Shown: one piece after another, positions 17,791 through 25,109 of the stretch
Layout: each line of letters begins with the position of its first letter
Numbering within the stretch: position 1 is the stretch's first letter
Source: Saprospiraceae bacterium
GTDB lineage: Bacteria; Bacteroidota; Bacteroidia; Chitinophagales; Saprospiraceae
Length of the DNA stretch: 64,000 nucleotides
Direction of reading: 5' to 3'
Assembly: GCA_016717655.1 (NCBI GenBank)
Contig: JADKFC010000010.1
Location: 1-64,000 of the forward strand
Made by a program: the position numbers and the translations under genes
Notes under the pieces: model-generated
The model's input: only the letters and a program-made list of their open reading frames with translations
Database searches by the model: none
Told to the model about the DNA's origin: nothing

Positions 17791-18914
17791 GATTTGTTAA
17801 CGATTTTCTGATAAAATTTTTCGTAATGAGGCAGGATTTCATCAATGTGAAAACGTTTTGCCTGTTGTAAAGCATTTTGGCGGAATATGCCCAGCTTATG
17901 TTCATCCTGGAGCAATTCTATGGTTCGTTCAGCCATCTTATCAATATCCCCAATCTCACACATATAACCGGTTTCTCCATCAATATTGATTTCCGGAATA
18001 CCACCCGCATTGGAAGAAATAACGGGCACCTCGCAAGCCATCGCCTCCAGGGCAGCCAGTCCAAAACTTTCGTTGGCAGAAGGCAGGAGGAAAATATCTG
18101 CGATGGCCAACAACTCTTCAATGGCATCTTGTTTTCCGAGGAAACGTACATCCTGGCAAATATCCAGCTCACGACAAAGATCCTCCATGGGCTTTCGTTC
18201 GGGTCCATCGCCAATCAGGATGAGTTTGCAAGGTATTTGTTTGCGCACCTTTTCAAAAACGTCGATCACATCGTCCACCCTTTTCACTTTTCTAAAATTA
18301 GAGGTATGGACCAGAATCTTTTCCTGATTAGGTGCTATGGCCTTTTTAAAATGATCTTTATCGGTTTTGCGAAACCGGTCGAAATCGATAAAGTTGTGGA
18401 TGACCTCAATTTCATTGCTAATATTAAAATTGGCAAAAGTCTCTTCCTTGAGTTGTTGTGACACGGCAGTTACCCCGTCGGAATTGTTAATGCTAAACTC
18501 TACCACCGGTTTAAAAGAGGGGTCAGACCCCGTAAGCGTGATGTCGGTACCGTGTAAGGTGGTCACAATTGGCAGGTTAATGCCCTTTGATTTTAAGATT
18601 TGTTTGGCCATATAAGCTACGGCGGCATGGGGTATGGCATAATGCACGTGTAACAAATCTATTTTTTCGTATAAAACCGCATCCACAATTTTACTGGCCA
18701 GAGCAGTTTCGTACGGGGTGTATTCAAAAAGCGGGTATTCCATGGCACTTACCTCATGAAAGAAGACATTGGTGTTAAAAGCAGATAGCCTAGGAGGCTT
18801 GCGGTAGGTAATAAAATGGATCTGGTAGCCCTTTTTAGCCAGGCCCAGGCCCAGTTCAGTAGCAACCACACCGCTACCCCCATAGGTAGGATAACATACA
18901 ACGCCAATGTTCAT
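17787..18914 (-). CDS. bshA: N-acetyl-alpha-D-glucosaminyl L-malate synthase
   Basis: A 375-residue GT4 glycosyltransferase starting MNIGVVCYPTYGGSGVVATELG at 18914. It shows the BshA hallmarks: GGSGVVATELG for UDP-GlcNAc binding, HVHYAIPHA, TTLHGTDITLTG, HTSNFRKVKRV, and NESFGLAALEAMACEVPVI near the C-terminus. It performs the first step of bacillithiol synthesis (UDP-GlcNAc plus malate). Bacillithiol is the low-molecular thiol of many Bacteroidota and would support the thiol needs of arsenic resistance. An in-frame upstream extension of 56 residues is not used by the family. First gene of a six-gene minus-strand unit. Confidence 0.95.
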   Translation of the reverse strand: MNIGVVCYPTYGGSGVVATELGLGLAKKGYQIHFITYRKPPRLSAFNTNVFFHEVSAMEYPLFEYTPYETALASKIVDAVLYEKIDLLHVHYAIPHAAVAYMAKQILKSKGINLPIVTTLHGTDITLTGSDPSFKPVVEFSINNSDGVTAVSQQLKEETFANFNISNEIEVIHNFIDFDRFRKTDKDHFKKAIAPNQEKILVHTSNFRKVKRVDDVIDVFEKVRKQIPCKLILIGDGPERKPMEDLCRELDICQDVRFLGKQDAIEELLAIADIFLLPSANESFGLAALEAMACEVPVISSNAGGIPEINIDGETGYMCEIGDIDKMAERTIELLQDEHKLGIFRQNALQQAKRFHIDEILPHYEKFYQKIVNKS

Positions 18915-19092
18915 AAAATGCCAGTTAAATTGTTTGTGGTCAAAGTTATGGTTTTTTTTCAGTCCTCCGGCAGGAAGTGTCCCAACTGACTTTAACCTGA
19001 TATTGTATAACAAAAAGTGAAAAATATTTAAACAAAGTTGATGGATTATTGTTATCAAATCATTCAAAATCTTACAACTCACAAACGTATAA

Positions 19093-19986
19093 ATGGCGGT
19101 TTATTCCATAAATGACATAGAAAAGCTGTCAGGGGTAAAAGCCCATACCATCCGGATATGGGAAAAACGCTATAATATTTTGGCCAATCGCCGCACCGAA
19201 ACCAATATCAGATACTACCTGGACGAAGACCTGGAACTCATCCTCAACATAGCCCACCTCAATAAAAAAGGCATCAAGATTTCTAAGCTGGCCACCATGA
19301 CACCCGAGGAAATCAAACAAAAAATAGCAGATTCCTGTGAAGTGGATGTCATTTTTGAAAACCACATAGATGGTCTGATGCTCTCCATGTTTGAGCTCAA
19401 TGAGTATAAGTTCCTCAAACTTTTAAATCACCACATAAGAGAGATTGGTTTCGAAAAGACCATGGACGATGTCATTTATCCCATGCTGGACAAGCTGAGT
19501 GTAATGTGGATTGCCGGGTCAGTCAAAGGGGTTCATGAAAATTTCATCAACAACATCATCAGAAGGAAATTGTCGGTTGAAATTGATAAACTGGACTTTG
19601 CTCCCAATGACAACGCAACCCGATTCCTTATCTTTTTACCGGAATATGAAGCACATGAGCTGAGTTTGCTTTTTGTTTATTACCTGCTCAAAAAGTATGG
19701 CGCCAACACGCTTTACCTTGGCACTCAGATCTCGTTGCCAGATGTAAAAGATGCAGTGGATATATTTAAGCCCGATTATATTTTCACCCTCTTCAACGAT
19801 AGTTTTTCCGAATCGCCCCTGCAGCCTTATATTTCAGAATTAGCCCAAATCCAGCACCACGGCAGGATTTTAATTTCAGGCTATCAGACCGTGCAGCAAA
19901 AATTGGAGCTGCCGGTTAATGCCGAAATTGTATACAGCCTCAATGATATCAAAAAATACCTCGAATTGCCGGTAAGGGGCTACTAG
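19093..19986 (+). CDS. MerR-type regulator with B12-binding-like C-terminal domain
   Basis: A 297-residue protein. The N-terminal 70 residues are a MerR winged helix (YSINDIEKLSGVKAHTIRIWEKRY, then NIRYYLDEDLELI). Residues about 95-180 resemble the helical B12-binding cap, and 185-297 the cobalamin-binding Rossmann fold (EYEAHELSLLFVYYLLKKYG, then LGTQISLPDVKDAV). The histidine in EAHELS matches the position of the lower axial ligand in CarH/LitR. It may be a light- or B12-dependent repressor, though the typical glycine after H is replaced. It is transcribed away from bshA with 178 nt between them. Confidence 0.82.
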   Translation: MAVYSINDIEKLSGVKAHTIRIWEKRYNILANRRTETNIRYYLDEDLELILNIAHLNKKGIKISKLATMTPEEIKQKIADSCEVDVIFENHIDGLMLSMFELNEYKFLKLLNHHIREIGFEKTMDDVIYPMLDKLSVMWIAGSVKGVHENFINNIIRRKLSVEIDKLDFAPNDNATRFLIFLPEYEAHELSLLFVYYLLKKYGANTLYLGTQISLPDVKDAVDIFKPDYIFTLFNDSFSESPLQPYISELAQIQHHGRILISGYQTVQQKLELPVNAEIVYSLNDIKKYLELPVRGY

Positions 19987-20128
19987 TACCGCAACATAGA
20001 TTCCGGACACAAAAAAATCACAAGTCTATATATTATTTATTTTCACCCGTAAAAAGCTGAATGTAAGTTCATTTATGAAGATATTCACCCCAGAATCCGT
20101 CGTGTGACTTACCCATATCTCAAAAAAA

Positions 20129-20161
20129 TTTGACAGGTTGATAAAAATCCCAATATATTTG
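20129..20161 (+). promoter_or_regulatory. Promoter of the aromatic amino acid operon
   Basis: TTTG (20129-20132) and TATATTTG (20154-20161) are 21 nt apart, a textbook Bacteroidota pair. The expected transcription start (about 20165-20168) coincides with the ATG of the leader peptide, so the leader may be translated from a leaderless or nearly leaderless transcript. Confidence 0.65.
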
Positions 20162-20165
20162 CCAC

Positions 20166-20225
20166 ATGCATTTGAACAAGTCTACTTATTTCTGTTTCTG
20201 GTCATTTTACTTTTACAATGAGTAA
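20166..20225 (+). CDS. Aromatic-rich leader peptide of an attenuator
   Basis: A 19-residue open frame, MHLNKSTYFCFWSFYFYNE, with eight aromatic residues (3 Tyr, 4 Phe, 1 Trp) in ten consecutive codons (20187-20216). This is the composition expected of a leader peptide that senses charged tRNA-Phe/Tyr/Trp. The stop codon (20223-20225) is placed 2 nt before the segment that forms the antiterminator, so translation position can decide the fold of the RNA. It is followed by a Rho-independent terminator and then the operon. Confidence 0.85.
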   Translation: MHLNKSTYFCFWSFYFYNE

Positions 20226-20303
20226 GAGGTGGACTTTTAGTAGAAATAATTAAACAAAATATACTTGAAAGGAGTCCGCCAAAAACGGGCTCCTTTCTTT
20301 TTT
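20178..20303 (+). promoter_or_regulatory. Ribosome-mediated attenuator (1:2, 2:3, 3:4 hairpins)
   Basis: Segment 1 (20178-20186, AAGTCTACT) pairs with segment 2 (20228-20236). Segment 2 (20228-20238, GGTGGACTTTT) also pairs with segment 3 (20270-20280) over 11 bp including three G-U pairs. Segment 3 (20268-20278) pairs with segment 4 (20286-20296) to make the terminator. The three stems are mutually exclusive. Stalling on aromatic codons covers segment 1 and frees segment 2 to pair with 3, allowing read-through; a ribosome at the stop codon covers segment 2 and lets the terminator form. Pairing was worked out by hand. Confidence 0.8.
20268..20303 (+). terminator. Terminator stem of the attenuator
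   Basis: An 11-bp stem, AAAGGAGTCCG / CGGGCTCCTTT (one G-U pair), with a 7-nt loop and the tail TTTCTTTTTT. It lies 33 nt upstream of the first operon gene, so it must be bypassed for expression. Confidence 0.85.
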
Positions 20304-20335
20304 GGGATAATGCCAAACTATAAAAAGAGAGAGAG

Positions 20336-21203
20336 ATGAAACAAAACATTGCCATTCAGGGTTACCAGGGTTCATACCGACGCAGCAGCAGCCTCGTACT
20401 TTGAAGACCAGGATTACAACATTTTGCCAGCACCCTCATTTGAAGTGTTGGCAGACCTCCTTCAGCATGGCAAAGCCGATAAGGCTGTTATGGCCATTGA
20501 AAACAGCATAGCGGGAACCATTCTGCCCAATTACAGGATATTGAGGGAACGCAATTTTTGGATTGAGGGCGAAATCTACCGACCCATCCACCATCAACTA
20601 ATGGTCAATGCCGGAGTTGAACTGGCCGACATCAGGGAGGTACACAGCCATCCTATGGCCCTTCAACAGTGTTCCCTTTTTTTAAGCCAACATTTGCCCG
20701 GCGTCAAATGGGTAGAGACCGAAGATACAGCACTGAGTGCATCCATTTTGTCAGCTGATGGAGATAGGACCAGGGCCGTCATTGCCTCCCAGCGGGCAGC
20801 TGACCTGCATAACCTGTCTATTATTAGCCATAACATAGAAAACAACGCCCACAACTTCACCCGTTTTTTTATACTATCTGCCCAGCCGCAGGATATCAAT
20901 CAGGTAGATAAGGTTTCGGCCTATTTGACTGTACCCGATGAAAAAGGCAGGCTGCTTCACGTGCTGCAACATATTTATGATCATCAAATGAACCTGAGTA
21001 AGCTTCAGTCATTTCCAGTACCCGGCAAGTTTAGGGCCTACTTTTTTCACCTGGACATAGAGTTTGATCTGCTTTCCGACTATTATCAATTGAGCTCGGT
21101 CCTGCGCACCATTACTACAGAGTACAAAGAATTGGGTATGTACAAAAGAGCCCATGAAGAGGTGGAGGCTCAAATTGAATCCCTACAAATGTCGATGTTA
21201 TGA
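20336..21203 (+). CDS. pheA: Prephenate dehydratase (frameshift near codon 13)
   Basis: Converts prephenate to phenylpyruvate for phenylalanine. The true start is MKQNIAIQGYQGS at 20336; the frame breaks near 20372 and continues HTDAAAASYFEDQDY. Seen: the dehydratase motifs ENSIAGTILPNYRIL, VHSHPMALQQC and NNAHNFTRFF (the TRF-like catalytic threonine), then an ACT regulatory domain from about residue 200 (LLHVLQHIYDHQMNLSKLQSFPVPG), which binds phenylalanine. The length (about 289 residues) is normal. First gene after the attenuator. Because it is needed for growth without phenylalanine, the break is probably an assembly indel. There is no chorismate mutase domain; that activity is at the end of the operon. 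Confidence 0.9.
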
Positions 21204-22402
21204 TAGCGGCTGCACAACGATTGAGTCAGACAGAAACCTATTACTTTGCCCAAAAAATGGCTGAGATCCAGGCTTTGAATGACCAGGGCCATCAGGTTAT
21301 CAATTTGGGAGTAGGCAGCCCCGACCTTGGACCTCATCCAAGTGTTACCCAGGCCCTCATGCAGGCGCTGGATCATGGACAGGCCCACAAGTACCAGCCA
21401 TTCCGGGGCATACCAGGACTGGCGGATGCATTTGCAAGGTGGTATCAACAGCATTTTAAAATTGATAAACTCGGAAATCAAAACATCCTGCCATTGATTG
21501 GATCGAAAGAAGGGGTAATGCACATCTCCATGAGTTTTTTATCGCCGGGTGATACCGTGCTGGTACCGGATCCCGGCTATCCTTCTTACAGTGCGTCTGC
21601 CAGACTGGCGGGAGCTGAAGTGATGTATTTTCCACTCAAGGCAGAAAACCACTTCCTTCCGGATTTGGAGGAACTCTCCAACCAGGATTTGTCGCGGGTA
21701 AAACTCATGTGGATCAACTATCCCAATATGCCAACCGGAGGCAATGCCGATCTTACTTTTTTTGAAAAGTTGGTACTGTTTGCCAAAAAACACAAGATCC
21801 TGATTTGCCATGACAATCCGTATACATTTATATTAAATCCGGATCCCGTTAATATTTTTCAAGTGGAAGGAGCCATGGACTGTGTGCTGGAGCTGACCTC
21901 CTGTAGTAAAAACTACCACATGGCCGGATGGAGGGTGGGGGCAGTAGCTGGCAATCCCAGTTTCTTGCACACCATTGCCCGTTTCAAAAGCAATGTAGAC
22001 AGCGGCATGTTTTACCCCATTCAACAGGCAGCCATCAAAGCACTTCATTTGGGGGAAGATTGGATCCAATCTATCAATGAGATTTATAAAGAGAGAAAGG
22101 AAGCAGCTATCCGCTTTCTTTCCGCACTTGGCTGCGAGGTAAATCCACAAGGTGCGGGTATGTTTATCTGGGCCAGGGTTCCCGGCACCTTTGCCAATGG
22201 CGATGCCCTGAGCGACTGGGCATTAGAACATGTTAAAATTTTTATTACCCCCGGACGGGTATTTGGGGAGGAAGGACATCCATATGTGCGATTATCATTG
22301 TGCAGTCCGACCACAGATTTTGAAGTGGCTGCACAGAGATGGCAAGCAGTGATGGAGGAAGGAAGAGCAGGGGTAACAGCATCTCAAAACGAAGCACTAT
22401 GA
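21200..22402 (+). CDS. Class I/II PLP-dependent aminotransferase
   Basis: A 400-residue aspartate aminotransferase-fold enzyme. It shows GSPDLGPHPSV (substrate side), YQPFRGIPGLADAF, NYPNMPTGG, the PLP region SCSKNYHMAGWRVG with lysine about residue 237, and a late RLSLCSP block with the carboxylate-binding arginine. It overlaps pheA by 4 nt (ATGA) and tyrA by 4 nt. In this operon it probably transaminates phenylpyruvate and 4-hydroxyphenylpyruvate, or prephenate; the exact substrate cannot be read from sequence. Confidence 0.88.
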   Translation: MIAAAQRLSQTETYYFAQKMAEIQALNDQGHQVINLGVGSPDLGPHPSVTQALMQALDHGQAHKYQPFRGIPGLADAFARWYQQHFKIDKLGNQNILPLIGSKEGVMHISMSFLSPGDTVLVPDPGYPSYSASARLAGAEVMYFPLKAENHFLPDLEELSNQDLSRVKLMWINYPNMPTGGNADLTFFEKLVLFAKKHKILICHDNPYTFILNPDPVNIFQVEGAMDCVLELTSCSKNYHMAGWRVGAVAGNPSFLHTIARFKSNVDSGMFYPIQQAAIKALHLGEDWIQSINEIYKERKEAAIRFLSALGCEVNPQGAGMFIWARVPGTFANGDALSDWALEHVKIFITPGRVFGEEGHPYVRLSLCSPTTDFEVAAQRWQAVMEEGRAGVTASQNEAL

Positions 22403-23235
22403 AGGTAGTAATTGCAGGGTTGGGCTTGATAGGAGGATCAGTGGCATTGGCATTGAAGCGGCAAATCAATGTAGAGCTCAAAGGCATAGACATGAATGCG
22501 GCTCATGGAAATAAAGCATTAAAACTAGGCCTGGTACCCGAGGTCACCAACTGGGCCAGCGGTTTGGAGTGGGCCGATGTTATCATTTTGGCCATTCCGG
22601 TCAATGCCATTGAGGACCAATTGTCTGACCTATTGGACAGGGTTCGTGCTGATCAAACCATCATTGATCTTGGATCAACCAAGGCTGAAATGGTGAACAG
22701 CATAAAAGGACATAAAAACAGAGGTAGGTGGGTGGCTGCCCATCCTTTGGCAGGTACAGAATATTCCGGCCCGGAAGCGGCTGTTTACGGTCTATTTGAA
22801 GGCAAAAAAAACATTGTATGTCATCCGGAGCAAAGTGATGCCGATGCCCTTAAAACAGCATATGACATTTTTACAGCGCTGGGACTGCACACCCTTGAAA
22901 TGGATGCGGCAGAACATGACAAACACCTGGCCTATGTATCGCATTTGTCACACGTTTCATCCTTTATGTTGGGATTGGCGGTGCTGCAAAAAGAAAAAGA
23001 CGCGGCCAACATCCTCAATCTGGCCGGAACGGGTTTTGCCTCTACCGTTCGTTTGGCCAAAAGTCTGCCAGCAACCTGGCTCCCCATTTTTATGACCAAT
23101 CGTAGCCATGTGTTGGAGGCTTTGGACACTTACCAGCAGTGTCTGGATAGTTTCAGAGTAGCCCTGCAAAACAACAACGCAGAAGCATTGATGCAATTGA
23201 TGAATGACGCCAATGCCATTAAAAAGATTTTATAA
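22399..23235 (+). CDS. tyrA: Prephenate dehydrogenase
   Basis: A 278-residue NAD(P)-dependent enzyme starting MKVVIAGLGLIGGSVALALKR at 22399, 4 nt inside the aminotransferase gene. The Rossmann motif GLGLIGGS is followed by VIILAIPVNAIEDQL, DLGSTKAEMV, WVAAHPLAGTEYSGP (prephenate-site histidine) and YVSHLSHVSSFMLGL. It makes 4-hydroxyphenylpyruvate for tyrosine. There is no C-terminal ACT domain. Confidence 0.93.
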   Translation: MKVVIAGLGLIGGSVALALKRQINVELKGIDMNAAHGNKALKLGLVPEVTNWASGLEWADVIILAIPVNAIEDQLSDLLDRVRADQTIIDLGSTKAEMVNSIKGHKNRGRWVAAHPLAGTEYSGPEAAVYGLFEGKKNIVCHPEQSDADALKTAYDIFTALGLHTLEMDAAEHDKHLAYVSHLSHVSSFMLGLAVLQKEKDAANILNLAGTGFASTVRLAKSLPATWLPIFMTNRSHVLEALDTYQQCLDSFRVALQNNNAEALMQLMNDANAIKKIL

Positions 23236-23270
23236 ACCAGGAGAATTGTTTTAGCTTTAATACCAGTAAG

Positions 23271-24338
23271 ATGAAGACCACACATTTATTTGAAGAAAAG
23301 AAAAGGCCGCTTTTGATAGCCGGCCCTTGTAGTGCAGAAACGGAGCAGCAGTTGGTGGAAACCGCCACCCGGCTCAATCGCACCGGCAAAGTAGATATGA
23401 TAAGGGCAGGGATCTGGAAGCCCCGCACCCGTCCGGGTAGTTTTGAAGGTATCGGAGCCAAAGGACTGCCCTGGATGCAGAGAGTCAAGGAACAGACTGG
23501 ACTGCCAGTTTGTACCGAGGTTGCCAAAGCCTCCCATGTGGAGATGTGCCTGGAGTTTGGCATCGATGTGCTGTGGATCGGGGCCCGTACCACCGTCAAT
23601 CCATTTGCTGTTCAGGAAATAGCCGAGGCCCTCAAAGGAGTGGACATCCCTGTGATGATCAAAAACCCAATCAACCCGGATTTAGCACTTTGGATTGGAG
23701 GTGTCGAGCGACTATCCAACGCCGGGATAAAACAGATTGCAGCCATTCACCGGGGATTTTCTTTTAGTGGTGAAAAAATATTCAGAAATCGCCCACACTG
23801 GCAATTGGCCATAGATTTTAGGCAGGAATTGCCCCAGATACCCATGATCAACGACCCCTCACACATTTGTGGTCGAAGAGACTTATTGAAAGATGTTGCC
23901 CAAAAAGCCATGGATCTCAATTTTCATGGGCTCATGCTTGAATCGCACATCACACCAGATGAAGCCTGGAGCGATGCGCAACAGCAGATCACCCCGGAAG
24001 TATACGGGGATATGATTTCATCATTGGTAGTCAGGCATGAGGTGCCAAGCGACCCCGGCAAGCTAACCTTGTTAGAACAAATGAGAAAACAAATTGACCT
24101 GATCGACGACGAGCTCCTGCACATCCTAGCATCCAGAATGAAGATATCGAGAGAGATAGGCAAATACAAACGCGACAACGACATCACCATCCTTCAGCAA
24201 AATCGATGGAAGGAGATCCTTGACAAGTTCATTGAAAAGGGACGTACCTCCGGCCTTAGCGATGATTTTGTAGCCCGATTTATCAAGGCCATCCACGATG
24301 AGAGTATTTCTCAGCAGGAGGATGTGATGAAGGGGTAG
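23271..24338 (+). CDS. Bifunctional DAHP synthase / chorismate mutase
   Basis: A 355-residue fusion typical of Bacteroidota. Residues about 10-255 are a KDPG-like DAHP synthase of the AroA(Q) type (IAGPCSAETEQQL, RAGIWKPRTRPGSFEG, GARTTVNPF, KNPINPDLALWIGG, IHRGFS, NDPSHICG). Residues about 268-350 are an AroQ chorismate mutase (MRKQIDLIDDELLHILASRM, ISREIGKYK). It links the first step of aromatic synthesis with the branch step to prephenate. It is the last gene of the operon and 35 nt after tyrA. Feedback control may act through the mutase domain, as known for related fusions. Confidence 0.95.
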   Translation: MKTTHLFEEKKRPLLIAGPCSAETEQQLVETATRLNRTGKVDMIRAGIWKPRTRPGSFEGIGAKGLPWMQRVKEQTGLPVCTEVAKASHVEMCLEFGIDVLWIGARTTVNPFAVQEIAEALKGVDIPVMIKNPINPDLALWIGGVERLSNAGIKQIAAIHRGFSFSGEKIFRNRPHWQLAIDFRQELPQIPMINDPSHICGRRDLLKDVAQKAMDLNFHGLMLESHITPDEAWSDAQQQITPEVYGDMISSLVVRHEVPSDPGKLTLLEQMRKQIDLIDDELLHILASRMKISREIGKYKRDNDITILQQNRWKEILDKFIEKGRTSGLSDDFVARFIKAIHDESISQQEDVMKG

Positions 24339-25109
24339 GGATCCGAGTAACCGGCAACGGAGCAACCGGCAACAGATACATGTTCCTTAGCGAGTTTTTT
24401 TGTGTATGGACTTCGATGAACCGAACCCTACAGCGGTATCGCGGCATAGGGATCCATGTACCGATATACCAATTTTTTGATGGATCTCGATGCAAATGCT
24501 TAATTCCAATGAAGGAGTTTGGGATATTTTTGAAACATTAAGGTAATGGAGGGAATTAAGAAACCTATCCCTTAATTCTCTAAATTCCCTTAATGTTGAA
24601 CAAAATTCACAAATCTCATTTTAACGAATAAAGTCTTTATATGGGATTCACTCTTAAGTATGATCCCTCAAAAAGACATTTTGCCAATAAACGAGATTAG
24701 GATATTTTTGAAACATTAAGAAACATGAAGTCACATTAAGTTTTAAGAAAAAATTCAGACCTAAATGCAACTCAATGCTCTTAATGTTTAAATAAAAAAA
24801 CCTATCTCTTTCTAACGAATAAAGTCTATGTGTGGGATTCACTTTGAATTATGACCCCACAAAAAGACATTTTGCCAATAAACTAGATTGGGATATTTTT
24901 GAAACATTAAGGTAATGGAGGGAATTAAGAAACCTATCCCTTAATTCTCTAAATTCCCTTAATGATTAGTAAGAAAACACCTATCTCTTCTAAACGAATA
25001 AAGTCTTTATATGGGATTCACTCTTAAGTATGACCCCTCAAAAAGACATTGCCCTAATTAACGAGATTGGGAATTGTGCTCTCTACTTAAATCTAAAAAT
25101 GAGTACAAT
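24339..25109. repeat. Noncoding array of ~185-bp repeats
   Basis: No gene is seen here. The element AACGAATAAAGTCT recurs at 24623, 24814 and 24993 (spacing 191 and 179 bp). Each unit has AAAAGACATT(TTG) and GGATATTTTTGAAACATTAAG followed by a purine-rich/ATTAAGG-type block, and the segment at about 24521-24594 recurs at 24891-24965. At 24350-24377 a two-copy short repeat (AACCGGCAACGGAG-like) is also present. A 16-base match to the 11134 array lies near 24451. Confidence 0.8.

Noticed and set aside
20336..20375. Programmed frameshift in pheA
   Set aside because: No slippery heptamer or downstream pseudoknot was found, and other genes in the window show similar random indels.
24512..25080. 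CRISPR array
   Set aside because: Units are ~185 bp with long shared blocks and no short spacer pattern; no cas genes are present.
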